Assembly (NCBI GenBank): GCA_021613535.1
Contig: CP075492.1
Location: 12,586,001-12,650,000, forward strand
DNA: 64,000 nt
Reading direction: 5' to 3'
From: Adineta vaga
Lineage: Eukaryota > Rotifera
Part shown: one piece after another, positions 12,801 to 23,585 of the stretch
How positions within the stretch are numbered: the stretch's first letter is position 1
Layout of the letters: every line of letters starts with the position of its first letter
The notes under the pieces: generated by a model
The model's input: the letters and a program-made list of their open reading frames with translations, nothing else
Database searches by the model: none
Told to the model about the DNA's origin: nothing
Position numbers and translations under genes: made by a program

Positions 12801-14107
12801 CTTATCATGAAATTCGTGCTCGAAAGAAAGATGAAGAGGAACAAGTTGCACGACGAAAACAAGATGAAGAACGACGAAAATTACGTGAAAAACAAGTTCA
12901 AGAAGAGGTCAATATTATTATATTTATGAATTCTAGTTTTTTGAAGAAAACAATTTCGTTTCTTTTTTTTTCAGGAAGAACGACGTCGACAAGAAGATGA
13001 ACGTCGCCGAATGGAACGTGAAAAACGTCAGGAATTTGTTGAACGTACAAAGAATTTATTGACTACTTCTGAATCTCAAGTTACATCTGAGAAAAGTCAA
13101 CGATCAGGTGGTGGAACGAAAAAAGTACGTCGTGTTATATCTAACATATATTCCTTATAATAATCTTAATCACTATTTCGAATAGAGACATAAACATGAA
13201 GATGAAGAAGAATTTATCAATGATACAACTGATCTTATTAACAATACTGATAAAATTCAGAAAAAACGAGTACGAAAATCCAATGAAAATGACGATCGAC
13301 GTGAACGAAAATCTTCGAAGTGAGTTGTACAATTACTATCTTGATAATAAAAGAAATATGGTTTGCTTTATTTGAATAGAAAACGTAAAACTATTGCTCG
13401 AAGTGATAGTGATAATGAAAATGGTGAAAATATTAAACGTAAAAAGAAATCAAGTCATAAAAAACGATCCAGTCGTATAACGACAAATGATGACGAAGTA
13501 TCACAAGATAATGATGAACAATTATCTGCTGATGAACCAAATGAAAGTGATGATGAAGAAAAACCTATACGAAAATTATCATCGAAAAAATCAGTAAGAG
13601 GAAATGATTTTCATTCGAATTTAATCGTCGTGTTTTGTTTTAGACAAATCGATCGAAACGTCCATCAAAAGTATGTATTTTATTTGTGTTTGACTTTAAA
13701 AAAATTGATTGTTTAGACATCTCATCGACAATCGGAATCTTCTGGTCGATACAAATCAAAAGCGACGATTTCAAGTAGTGATGATGAGTCGGATAACGAG
13801 CCATCTCGACCAACAATTCCATCAGCTGAAGACCAGGAAGAAGAGGACGAGGAGGAGGAAGAACAAGAAGATGATGATGAAGAAGGGTAAATAATTAATT
13901 TCAAAATAAATCAAATTGCTCATGTTTATCTGCATATTTCAATCTCAACGAATTTATATTTTTCTATTTAGATCACCAGCTGCTGAAGGCGAAGAACAAG
14001 AAGAACAAGAAGGAGAAGAGGAGGAAGAAGAAGAAGAAGAAGCACCAGCTGCTGAAAATGATGAAGAACAAGCACCTGAAGATTTGGAAGTTAGCGATGA
14101 AGATTAG
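9813..14107 (+). CDS. CTR9: CTR9, TPR scaffold of the PAF1 transcription elongation complex
   Basis: Scaffold subunit of PAF1C, which rides with RNA polymerase II and promotes H2B ubiquitination and H3K4/K36 methylation. Fifteen exons: 9813-9866, 9919-10017, 10072-10601, 10659-10854, 10904-11131, 11181-11388, 11444-12030, 12138-12637, 12700-12907, 12975-13124, 13186-13319, 13380-13593, 13644-13670, 13717-13886, 13972-14107; 1146 aa, against about 1170 in human. The N-terminus ([25 protein letters not shown]) and long TPR stretches ([50 protein letters not shown]) are nearly collinear with human CTR9. The last five exons encode the usual Lys/Arg-rich then Ser/Asp/Glu-rich tail. Exon 13 is a 27-nt micro-exon. 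DMAP1 follows on the same strand after only 154 bp. Confidence 0.96.
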
Positions 14108-14261
14108 CATTGTTTCAATCAGACTCCTATATATTAATTGTTTGTTGTACATTTTTTTTTCGTATTTAAAAACAATATATTGTGTGGAAAGAAGAAAAAA
14201 CATTCATTTTTCTTTCAAATATATTTCAGATTAGATTAGAATAAGATTTATTTTCTTAACA

Positions 14262-16471
14262 ATGGCTAATGCCGATGTACTTGATATTCTTTCGGATTCA
14301 ATAATACCAGCAAATCGTGGATCTGCAAATAAAGATGAAATCATACGAGAAAAAGTATGCATTTAAAATTCTTCGTTCAATATTTTATATCATTTCATTG
14401 AACTCATAGAAAAAAGGTCCAAAGAAAAGTATTCGTCGTCCAGAAGGTATGAAACGCGAAGTGTGGAGTCTCATCAACCAAGACGATCGGTATAGTACAA
14501 TAAACTTTTGTATCAAAGAAAACCATTTCAAGACATTTTATTTTTATTCTAGTGAAAGCGTTCCAATCGTTCCGACAGATACAAAATCCGGTGGTAATTC
14601 TTATACGAAATGGATCAAACATTCTGCTATGAAAGTTCGTCCATGGCAATGGACACCATTTACTAATTCAGCTCGCGGTTCGAATGATACATTTGTTCTC
14701 TATCATTGGCAACATAAAATAGATTCCAATGAACCAACACCAGAATATCCCTTTGCTAAATTTAATAAACATGTGGATGTACCAACATATACAGATATTG
14801 AATATGAACAATATTTACAAGATAAAGATTGGACTCGAACAGAAACCGATGTTTTATTAGATTTGTGTCGACAATTTGAATTGAAATTTTTACTTATACA
14901 TGATCGGTGGAACAATATTCTTTATCCGGATCGATCCGTCGAAGATTTAAAAGAAAGATATTATACAATATGTACTTCACTTGAATATGCTCGAACAAAA
15001 CGACATACGGATAAATATAATTTTGATGCTGCACATGAACGACGACGTAAAGAACAATTAAATAAATTATTAAGTCGAACAAAAGCTGAGGTAAGAAACA
15101 TTTCAGATGTAAATTCATGAATATCGACTCTTTTTCTATTTTAAGGAAGAAGAAGAATTATATTTGATGAACGAATTAAAACGTATCGAGAGTGAACGTA
15201 AAGAACGTGAGCGTATTATCTCACAAGATGTTCAAAAATTTGTTCAACAACAAGATTCAAATGTTTTAACTACAACAGTAACTACTCCAATACAACGTAC
15301 AGTCTCATCCTCATCACGACGATCATCAGTCAATCAAGATTATCTTCAACGTCTTAATAGTTCAACAAATCGAACACCAACAACACAACGAATCGTAAGT
15401 GAAATGAACGATGTAATGAATTGAAAATGATTCGGAAGGTTTTAGACTACATTTGAACCTCCAGTGGGAATCAAATTTCCTGAATTTAAACGTCCCGGTG
15501 TTTTTCTACGTAGTCAACGTGTAAGTACATTTTAAATTCAAGTCACACACGCAGAATTCTTTTCATTTAGATGATATTACCGTCTTCAATTCCAAATAAA
15601 AAATTAGCGGTTATCGATCAAGTTTTAAAACAATGTCAATTAGGTATGAAATTTAAATTCTGATTTGTCATAACAATGTATTTTTACTTTTAGATCGTAA
15701 TCCAATGGCAACGGAAGAAATCGTCGACGAATTTAATGATTTACGTTCGGATATTGTCCTTTTATTTGATTTGAAGAACGCTCTCAATTCAGCTGAATAT
15801 GAATTACAAACATCATTACATCGTTTAAAAAGTGAAAATGGACCTGTGAGCGTTGGTATTCCATCAGCACTACCATTGAGTGCTAGCAGCACTTCATCAA
15901 CCGATAATTCCAAAACAGTAATTGATTAATTTAATCTTAATTTAGTTATTATTGTTTCTTTTCATTAGTTTGATTTTCTCCTATCACAACCAAATACACC
16001 TGTTGATAATGTAACATCACCTCGACTATCAGATTCATTTGAACCATCCAATAATGTTCGTTCCAGTACTAGTGTAAGATTTCTTATGAGTCTGTTACTT
16101 AAGTCGAGAAATATAAAGTTCTTCATATTGAAAGTTCCTATGTACCTCGATTCATCATTATAACGAAGGGTGTGGCAATGTAATTACCATTGATTAAATG
16201 ATGTTTCTTTATTTGATGTAAAAAGAATATAAGTTATAGCGTATAAAATATTAAAGATAACATTACATGTTTGTCTGTGATTTCGTTATGAAAGAGAACT
16301 GAAATTTGATATGCATACTATGTTCGATGAGTGATTGGTCGAACATTTTCATGTACTCTTGTGACTCAATTTTAAATTTTTACGTTTTATTATTTTTACT
16401 TGCAGGAACGAAAACGTCGTGCACTTTCGTCACAAACATCGACGATAAAAAAGCGTGATCGACAAGCATAA
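14262..16471 (+). CDS. DMAP1: DNMT1-associated protein 1 (NuA4/SRCAP subunit)
   Basis: Subunit of the NuA4/TIP60 acetyltransferase and SRCAP/SWR1 H2A.Z-exchange complexes (yeast Swc4). Nine exons: 14262-14354, 14410-14489, 14553-15090, 15146-15394, 15446-15520, 15571-15643, 15694-15917, 15969-16073, 16406-16471; 500 aa. Key conserved blocks are RPEGMKREVW, KVRPWQWTPFTN, the SANT/Myb-like domain near residues 148-205 (DWTRTETDVLLDLC .. HDRW .. RSVEDLKERYY), and DAAHERRRKEQL. Also present are GIKFPEFKRPGVFLRSQRM and the C-terminal EEIVDEFNDLRSDIVLL .. EYELQ. The tail ends in a short basic segment (KKRDRQA). The last intron is 332 bp, unusually long here. A TTTCAG acceptor-like site lies 32 nt before the ATG. 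The close head-to-tail spacing with CTR9 puts two chromatin-transcription genes together. Confidence 0.96.
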
Positions 16472-16641
16472 TATCATTTGTATGTTTTCTGTTTCTACTG
16501 CACCGAAAGGTATTTTTCTTCGATTTTTCGGTTGGATATTATTGTTTGTCCTTGTTATGTTTTTTTTTCTCTTTACTATCAATGAATTCACTTGTAAATA
16601 TTAACTTGTCCTCTCAGTTATTCATTTTGTAGATATAAACG

Positions 16642-17397
16642 ATGAAATATATTGTGAATTGTGTTCTACTGATTTCCATTGCCATTTACTCTTCTGGTCG
16701 ACCTTTGTCTGAATGGACTCCGACAGCTGATGTAACATTGATCGATGAATGTTTAAAAAAGTCTTTACATCGTATCAATAATGATCAAAATGTTGAGTAC
16801 TCACAAAGTGACGCCAAAGATATTGTTTGTGCTACACATATTGAAGATGGTCTCCATATTAAATTATCCTTTACTCTTGAAAGACAAAGATGGGAATGTG
16901 CATTATATAAATTAAATGTTGAAACACTCAGTATTCAGACTGATAAATGTGAACAAGTCGAAGATGACAATCAACAGAAAAATCAACCATCATCCGATAA
17001 TGATCAAGAAGTCGATGATGAAGCTGAAATTGATAAAATGAATCAACAAAATCAAAATACAAATGACGATAATGAGGAACATGATGATGAAGCTGAATTT
17101 GATAAGACAAATCAACAAATTCAAAACACAAATGATGACGAAGAGCACGACGATGAAGCGGATTTCGAAAAAGAGTCCAATAGTAATGCACAAAATGTTG
17201 AGAATGATCATGAAAAAGACTCGAATAAAAGTAATGATAATGAAAACAATGATCAAGTTTCGGAACAAAAGACAGCGATTGAAGAAAAGAATACGGAAGT
17301 AAATAATGAAGGTGAAGATAATAATAATACTAACAAAGAAGGTGAAGAGACCAATAATAGCAATGAAGGTGAAGACACAAATACGAACAATGAATAA
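16642..17397 (+). CDS. Secreted acidic repeat protein with possible cystatin-like head
   Basis: Single exon, 251 aa. A clear signal peptide occupies the first 19 or so residues (hydrophobic core VLLISIAIYSS). Residues 20 to about 113 form a compact domain with four cysteines (DEC, IVC, WEC, DKC) and alternating strands, which resembles a cystatin fold in size and layout. The QxVxG inhibitor motif is not visible, so inhibition should not be assumed. The remaining 140 residues are almost all Asp, Glu, Asn, Gln and Lys, with a 22-23-residue tandem repeat and shorter EGE(D/E)(T/N)N repeats at the end. The acidic tail suggests a secreted, highly hydrated or cation-binding protein. No intron is present, unlike its neighbours. 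Confidence 0.72.
   Translation: MKYIVNCVLLISIAIYSSGRPLSEWTPTADVTLIDECLKKSLHRINNDQNVEYSQSDAKDIVCATHIEDGLHIKLSFTLERQRWECALYKLNVETLSIQTDKCEQVEDDNQQKNQPSSDNDQEVDDEAEIDKMNQQNQNTNDDNEEHDDEAEFDKTNQQIQNTNDDEEHDDEADFEKESNSNAQNVENDHEKDSNKSNDNENNDQVSEQKTAIEEKNTEVNNEGEDNNNTNKEGEETNNSNEGEDTNTNNE
17014..17173 (+). repeat. Coding tandem repeat, about 66-69 bp period
   Basis: Two full and one partial copy of a unit starting DDEAE(I/F)DK, followed by NQQ-Q-NTNDD and EEH, inside the acidic secreted protein. Copies differ by several substitutions and one codon, so the repeat is not recent. Confidence 0.75.
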
Positions 17398-18276
17398 GAA
17401 TCTTTTTCAATCATTTATAACAGTGATTTTGATCGATAGAAACGAATCAATATCTTTGTTTTTTTGTGTTTTTCTTTATGAATACTCATTCATTCATATT
17501 TGTTTTTAATCTTAAGTGAAAAATGATCTTTGTAACATAATGTTTTATTTGAATTTTTTTCATTTATCTTCAATCAATAGAAGAAAATCTTGAAAAGTAA
17601 TTGACAATTATTTATTGGAAGGTTATGTGATAACAAAACGTATTGAAAAGAAATCTTGAAGGCTACTGCAACTATTTCTTATATAAATTATCAATATGAT
17701 TTGTTTATTTTATCGGTTAAGTAATAAATCTTCGTACGATCATATTTCTGCTTTAAATCACCAATGATAGTGTTCTAATGATTATTGAAAGAGATAAAGT
17801 TTTCATAGAAATGCCATTGCTGACTATCTACTTCTATTTAAAGATCATCAACATCCGCATACATATAGAAGACAATTTTGTGGTAATCATTATCCATTCT
17901 TTTGATGACTTTTTTCCGGTTAACATATAGAATAATAGAATGGTTGTCCGATGAGTTCGTAGTCTATGATGAAACACGAGAAATTATCATTGCAATGAGT
18001 TTAATCACATTGTGCTTCACCGACGCACAATTACAGCTGGAATATGCATGTCATTTTTGTCTTATAGTAATGGTATTCCCTTTGGGGGGAAAGAGAAAAA
18101 ACCGATATAGCAATTGACAAGCGAACTAACTATCTTTTTTTCCTCTTTTTCTTTTTTTTGTCATCCTATTTCTCTGATCTTACCATCAATGGCGTCCTTC
18201 TTTGATCCATCAGAATGCCAAAAAAATAACTAATCATTCATCGATATATATATATACACGCGCCAAGTTATATGCA
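17398..18276. other. Intergenic region
   Basis: About 880 bp; AT-rich, with T-rich tracts near 18135-18160 and a TA run just before the next ORF. No supported gene. Confidence 0.45.
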
Positions 18277-18657
18277 ATGAGCGAGTCTACAATGAAGATT
18301 GATCGTCTTATGACACGTCTACATCGTGGAATCCAACAATGTGAACATATCGAACAACGTGTCTGTCATACTGAAGAACGCTTTGGAAAACTTAATCAAT
18401 CTCTACAAACACTTTCTCATTTAATCGATGTTAGTTTCTTGATCTTGATTTCATCCGAGAAAGAAAAACTGACATGGTTACAATTAATCAAGACAAAAAA
18501 TGTGGATTTCAATAATCCCATATTTGAACAATTTATCTATCGTTTGGAATTATATTTGAATCGAACGATTACGGATAATAATGAAAAACGAGAATATGTT
18601 CAAACATTATTTCTTCTACAATCACCATCGATTATTTCATCCGATTTATTTGAATAA
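18277..18657 (+). CDS. Orphan helical protein, full-length copy
   Basis: Single-exon ORF of 126 aa starting MSESTMKIDRLM. It is predicted to be mostly helical: an N-terminal amphipathic or coiled-coil stretch (HRGIQQCEHIEQRV), then a hydrophobic helix (IDVSFLILISSEK) and a conserved middle (FNNPIFEQFIYRLELYLNRT). No family recognised. The last 290 bp recur at 22919-23226 with few changes, and both copies keep an open frame. That argues for selection or a recent duplication. The gene ends tail-to-tail with a decayed eIF2alpha fragment, mirroring the arrangement at the other copy. Confidence 0.55.
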   Translation: MSESTMKIDRLMTRLHRGIQQCEHIEQRVCHTEERFGKLNQSLQTLSHLIDVSFLILISSEKEKLTWLQLIKTKNVDFNNPIFEQFIYRLELYLNRTITDNNEKREYVQTLFLLQSPSIISSDLFE

Positions 18658-18906
18658 TTGATTATTTGTTATCATCTGTTCCGATGTGGTTCTTGATCCA
18701 TTGGTAACTCCGAACGTAGCTGAAATTCCATCATCGGATAGCTCACCTTGGATATTATTCTCTAAAAAAACGATGCTTTATCGATATTATCTCGTTTAAA
18801 ATGACCATATGAACCTTCTTCTTGTTCCATTTGTTCCTAAGAATGCTTTATTGAGATAAAATCTACTTTGTTCAATTTCAATCGAATTACTCTAAGTGCT
18901 CTTTCA
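18366..18906. repeat. Segmental duplication, left copy
   Basis: Homologous in the same orientation to about 22919-23585. The left boundary is close to CATACTGAAGAAC and the right boundary close to AAGTGCTCTTTCA. It contains the 3' part of the orphan ORF plus the convergent eIF2alpha tail. The coding part is more conserved than the eIF2alpha part in this copy. Confidence 0.8.
18660..18906 (-). pseudogene. Decayed copy of the eIF2alpha 3' end
   Basis: The minus strand matches the last exons of the eIF2alpha gene (23255-23585): the terminal exon, the preceding short intron and acceptor, exon 8 and the end of exon 7. A deletion removes about 50-60 nt of the acidic exon-8 coding sequence, and several substitutions and small indels break the frame. 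The rest of the gene is absent. This is therefore a non-coding fragment carried by the same duplication that copied the adjacent orphan ORF. Confidence 0.75.
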
Positions 18907-19328
18907 AGAATAAAAACTAGAAGTAAAACTTTTCGATCAGTAAGGATACGTTTCGCTGTGATACATATTGGTAATCGTAGCATCAATGAGAGTTTTATTT
19001 GCAATAATTATACTGCATCCTGTTTATATGTGTATTATGGTGCATTTCAATTGGAAGTTTTTTATCACAATATATTCATCATTATGTGTATTGTAATTCT
19101 TAAGTCGACGAAAATATTGTTATGCTCTTGTTTAAAATAAAAACATTTCATCAGTTGATAATCCAATAATGTTAAATTTAAACGAATTAGTCGGTAAGTG
19201 AAAAAGATAAAAAATAATTTCTTCTGTTTCTCTTCAATCATTATCAGAACAAAGTCAGAATAAGCAACATATGATTGACTGAATTCATCTTGTTTTCATA
19301 AATATATAATCTTATCATGATTGTTTAG
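18907..19328. other. Intergenic / unresolved
   Basis: About 420 bp between the duplicated block and a WD-like remnant. A strong donor-like CG|GTAAGTG occurs at 19193-19194. The frame it would need for the downstream exon is closed by a TAA at 19159, so no upstream exon can be supported. Confidence 0.4.
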
Positions 19329-19698
19329 TGAACCAATTCGAAGTCAAACATTGGATATATTTGGTCATCCAGAAAAATTAAAATGTAGTTTAGCATCACC
19401 AAATCATTTGCTTTCACTCTACGATTCTCGTCTTTCCAAAATCAAAATTTATGATTTTCGTTATTTAACTGTACGTTTTTTGTTTCTCCCTCTGTCTTTG
19501 ATATTTGTTTACATTTGATGAAAATTATACTTTTAGATGAGACAAGTTGAATCCTTTGATAATCTATCATCATCATTTCTTGACTATCACTGGAGTATCG
19601 ATCAAATGGCGATTGTTGTTGCTACACATCAAGGCTTAATACATTGGATCGATATAAATGTACCATTAAATTCGAAAATTCTAACTAAAAGACAATGA
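19329..19698 (+). pseudogene. 3' remnant of a WD-repeat-like gene
   Basis: Two exons in frame: 19329-19470 and 19537-19698, joined by a 66-bp GT..AG intron and ending with TGA. They encode about 100 residues (EPIRSQTLDIFGHPEK, then LLSLYDSRLSKIKIYDFR and IDQMAIVVATHQGLIHWID), which reads like the last blades of a beta-propeller. The first exon needs one further base pair context upstream, but the only good donor upstream is in a closed frame without an ATG. It is either the surviving end of a truncated gene or part of a gene whose earlier exons I could not find. Identity beyond a propeller-like pattern is not claimed. Confidence 0.45.
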
Positions 19699-20934
19699 GT
19701 GAACAATGTGACTCTCTCTCTCTCTGTATATGTATGTTTTTTTAATAGTTTAATTGATTTAATTTAAAATATTTATTTTTGTATGGATACTTTGTTATTG
19801 TTCCTTTTCTTTTTTTTTCTTATTTGTATTTTCGATAATCTATGATGAAAATAAACGACATAGTACTGATCAAGATCTCAATCCAGCTCACGATGATTGA
19901 AAATGAATTCAATCAGAATAGGTCGGTTGAGTAGGGTGAGGGTGGATCTATGAGCAATCTTGCAAGATAATTGAACTATTTTTAGTTTTGTACGCAAATG
20001 TATGAGTACAATATTAACACACTAATACAAGCTGTTCAGTAAAATAATTGACACCGTGTATATTATTGATCTATGAAGAGTCGTCTATATATACTGATCT
20101 CATGTGTTCATACATTTTTTTTTAAACCTCGCTTAGAAGTAGCGACTTATCGATTGCGTCTATAGGTAACATGGTCAAACTATCTTTGAATACGGTGGGG
20201 GTTTGAAGCCGAAATATTTAGTCCACTAGACTCTAAAGGTACCAAGGATGCAAGAGAGCGTCGAGCATTAATATTGATATATAACAACTGGGCTACTCTT
20301 GCTTCGATTGCCTCTAGTGATGCATCAAAATTTGATTCTACTTCTCCATATATAGTATATTTTGGTTCATAGTGACATCTCTGCAGACGTTAGCATCCGA
20401 AATAGCGATAGCAGCAGCAATACTACAGATACGTATTACTTCCATAGAAAATGCAAATATTATATTAAGAAAACGAGAAACAATTATACTTTTCTGTTAC
20501 TGTTAATCTTCGTCAAATATATTCTCTACTGTACGAGAGAAATTATTCGACGCACAATACATGCTTTTAATTTCAATATATTTATCATTATACGATCGGT
20601 TGAGCTCATACAATAATCAACATTGTTCTGAATGGCAAATTGCAGCATCCGCTTTGTCTCTCTCACATTCATGTATATATATATATATATGCATACACAG
20701 CGTTAAATAATAATCTGTTCATGTAGTTCAACACTATAATTGTTTCGATTGGAAACTGATGAACAAAGTAATATTATCCTTATTAATGTATTATTTAATC
20801 TTTTTAATTCATGCTAGTTCCCTCAAAAGTAAGAAGCACATTATCAAGAATCTATTTTTTGTTTACTTATTCACAAATATATTATTCAACAAATGAGAGA
20901 CATTATCACAAATAACTATCCATGACAAAAGAAG
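19699..20934. other. Intergenic region
   Basis: About 1.2 kb with no supported gene. Slightly less AT-rich patches near 20130-20340, and a TA repeat at 20674-20690. No transposon hallmark (terminal repeats, transposase ORF) was seen. Confidence 0.45.
20674..20690. repeat. TA dinucleotide repeat
   Basis: Short perfect TA microsatellite upstream of the F-box gene. Confidence 0.8.
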
Positions 20935-22677
20935 ATGACTGATTATTTCAGCGATTTACCAATCGAACTAATTCACAAGATTTTCGACTACATTCCATCA
21001 TCTGATATTCTTACCTCTTTGTGCTACGTAAACGAACATTTTTGTGTACTTTCTCTTAGTTACTCTCGCTTTCAAATTGACTTTAGTGATGTAAAAAACA
21101 AGAAGCATTTCGATAACTTCTGTAGTCAATTATTTTCTATATCGTCTCAAATTATTTCAATATCATTTTCCGAGCAACTCGATCTAATGTTACCTCACAA
21201 GATTGAACGGTTCTTTTCCAGCTCTGACATCTTCAAAAATTCATTTTCGAACCTACGTTCACTTCGTTTATCTCATGTTGATGATAATTTGTGGATGGTA
21301 ATGAAAAATTATATTAAATCGCTCGAATCGCTCGTATCACTTTCTGTATATTCGGCCGATAACTTTTATACCAACAAATCAGAGAAGTTTATTACACAAT
21401 TATTAAATGATTTATCATTTATATCGTCGTCGCTTAAGTCTCTTTGTTTACGAACAATTAATTCCTATAATTGTTGAGATTGCAGTTGTAATGAAGGACA
21501 AATTTCTTCAATTGAAGACTTGGTTTTAGATAATATATCTATCGATGTTTCTTATATACATGCTGTAGCTCCTGCTTTACGTGTATTAGAGACAAGAACC
21601 GAGTTATTTGACTGGACTGCCATTGAACGTTCGTTTTCACCTCAACATTTAACAAAGTTATTTCTCGATGGCTTAAACAGTTTTTATTTTTCGACAATAG
21701 AAAAGTTACTTCATCAAATGATAAAACTAACTCATTTGACTATTGACGCTTATTATATGGGCTTTGACATAATCGATGGTGCTGCATGGGAACGAGTACT
21801 ACATAATATAACTACATTTAAATTCTCATTTAGTTTTCACAAAAGCACCTGGACACAAGAATCGGTTGAGCTCGAATCGTTTAGTACACCATTCTGGCTC
21901 GAAGAGAAACGCTGGTATGTTACGTACGATAGATGCACTGTTAGTGGATTCTCGTTACTTTATTCAACTCCTTATTTTAAAAATATATACTCATGGACAT
22001 ATGTAAAAGGACCTATCATGACAAAATCAACTAAACCACAAGTACTTTCATACAGTAACATCAATTATCTATATGTCAATTTGAAGTTTCCAATAAATAC
22101 TGAAATTCTACGCCGATTCACAAATATCCAGACATTAAACATTCGATATATAGATAGATATTTTTCAATATTGATTCGTGATATTGTTCCGTATCTTGAT
22201 CTATCGAAAATCACTATGTTTTTTATACAACCATGTTGTTTCACATTGGATCTAAATGTTCTTGTACGATTACTATCCAGTATGTCTCGGTTACGTTCTT
22301 TTGCTGCTCCAGTTACTTTTCTTAAGTTTCTTTCCGCTTACCTCTGGCCGAATATCAATCGATTACGAATAATGTTTAGTTTTCCGTCTGCTCCTCTGCA
22401 AGAAAAACAACTGACATCAAACGAGATTAATACATTGTACCACTCATTTGATCATGTCGAACATATCAGTTTCTTTCACGATACTGACTTTAATCTTGCC
22501 GATTATATAAATAATATGCCGAGCTCAATATTTAGTATAGTGATTCATCAACCTATCAACGTAACTGACTCTTCTTTCGATGAATATATTACATGTGCTT
22601 GGCTTGAGCGAAAGACACGATTGCGTAACTTTTCTTATTCATGCAACAAATTAAATATCGTAACTGTGTGGCTTTAA
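20935..22677 (+). CDS. F-box protein with leucine-rich-like body; carries one in-frame UGA
   Basis: The N-terminus YFSDLPIELIHKIFDYI followed by a hydrophobic segment is an F-box, the SKP1-binding module of SCF ubiquitin ligases. The long body has irregular leucine-rich periodicity (LRSLRLSHV, LTHLTIDAYY, LRVLETR). The end RNFSYSCNK .. VTVWL is typical of an F-box family greatly expanded in bdelloids. One TGA (21475-21477) interrupts the frame, which otherwise continues to 22677. The break can be removed by a 48-bp candidate intron (21438-21485; ends TTGCAG, but the donor GTCTCT is weak), giving 564 aa. Otherwise this is a recent pseudogene or a truncated 180-aa protein. The second F-box gene (40331-42361) shows the same architecture. 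Confidence 0.65.
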
Positions 22678-22918
22678 TCCTATCTTTTGTTTTGACATCT
22701 TGGCTGTGTTTGAATATGTTAACTTTTTGTGTACATCTTATTGTTTTTTTTCTCTTTTTCGACAGTCATTATCTAATAAAACGTAGTTGTGAAATTCATC
22801 TTTGATAAACAATATCAGCTTGTTTAGGAGAAATAAATGACAATAGTGTATGTGTGGGTGTGGATGTGGGTGATGGCGGAGAGAAGATATACACACTCTC
22901 GCTATTACCCACGCGTTT

Positions 22919-23226
22919 TTCATACTGAAGAACTCTTTGGAAAACTTAATCAATCTGTACAAACACTTTCTCGTTTAATCGACGTTAGTTTCTTGGTCTT
23001 AATCTCATCCGAGAGAGAAAAACTGACATGGTTACAATTAATCAAGACAGAAAATGTGGATTTCAATAATCCCATATTTGAACAATTTATCTATCGTTTG
23101 GAATTATATTTGAATCGAACGATTACGGATAATAATGAAAAACGAGAATATGTTCAAACATTATTTCTTCTACAATTACCATCGATTATTTCATCTAGTT
23201 TATTTGATCAATTGAAAACAAAATAA
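22919..23226 (+). pseudogene. 5'-truncated second copy of the orphan helical ORF
   Basis: Residues from HTEELFGKLNQS to the stop match the ORF at 18277-18657 with few substitutions, and the frame stays open. The 5' third of the parent is missing. An ATG at 22837 in a GT-rich low-complexity stretch could supply a different N-terminus (VYVWVWMWVMAER), so a chimeric 129-aa product is possible. The copy also has a short extra C-terminus (FDQLKTK). Its stop lies 28 bp from the convergent eIF2alpha stop, so transcripts probably overlap. Confidence 0.5.
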
Positions 23227-23585
23227 AACAAACAATTTATATTTCTATATAACGTCATTCTTTCTCTTCTTCAGCATCATCATTATTTATTATCACCATT
23301 TGGGATGTGATTCTCGATCCATTGGTAATTCCAAACGTAGCTGAAAGTTCATGATCGTCCAGTTCACCTTGGATACTATTCTCTAGAAGAAAAACGATGT
23401 TTTATTGATATAATCTCGTTTAAAATGACTATATGAACCTTCTTCTTCCTCTGAGCCATCAGTATCATCGCCAGGTTTCTGAGTCTTGTCCAATTCTTCT
23501 TGTTCCAATTGTTCCTAAGAATGTTTTATTCAAATAAAAATATAATTTGCTCAATTTCAATCGAATTACTTGAAGTGCTCTTTCA
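22919..23585. repeat. Segmental duplication, right copy
   Basis: Counterpart of 18366-18906. It includes the truncated orphan ORF and the intact 3' end of eIF2alpha. Since eIF2alpha is complete here, at least that part of the duplication was copied from this locus. Confidence 0.8.

Noticed and set aside
18868-19140. 90-codon ORF after the duplicated block
   Set aside because: It overlaps the decayed eIF2alpha fragment in the wrong frame and strand and then runs into AT-rich spacer.
20130-20260. Less AT-rich patch with short stem-like segments that resembled a degenerate tRNA
   Set aside because: No consistent acceptor stem, no T-loop consensus and no anticodon arm could be folded by eye.
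21475-21477. Selenocysteine UGA in the F-box gene
   Set aside because: F-box proteins are not selenoproteins, no SECIS-like structure was recognised, and a short intron or a disabling mutation explains the TGA more simply.
23383-23438. Earlier eIF2alpha stop reached by reading through the last intron
   Set aside because: The segment has a donor and acceptor, and splicing yields an acidic C-terminus expected for eIF2alpha; the unspliced ending has no family counterpart. It is kept only as a possible retained-intron form.
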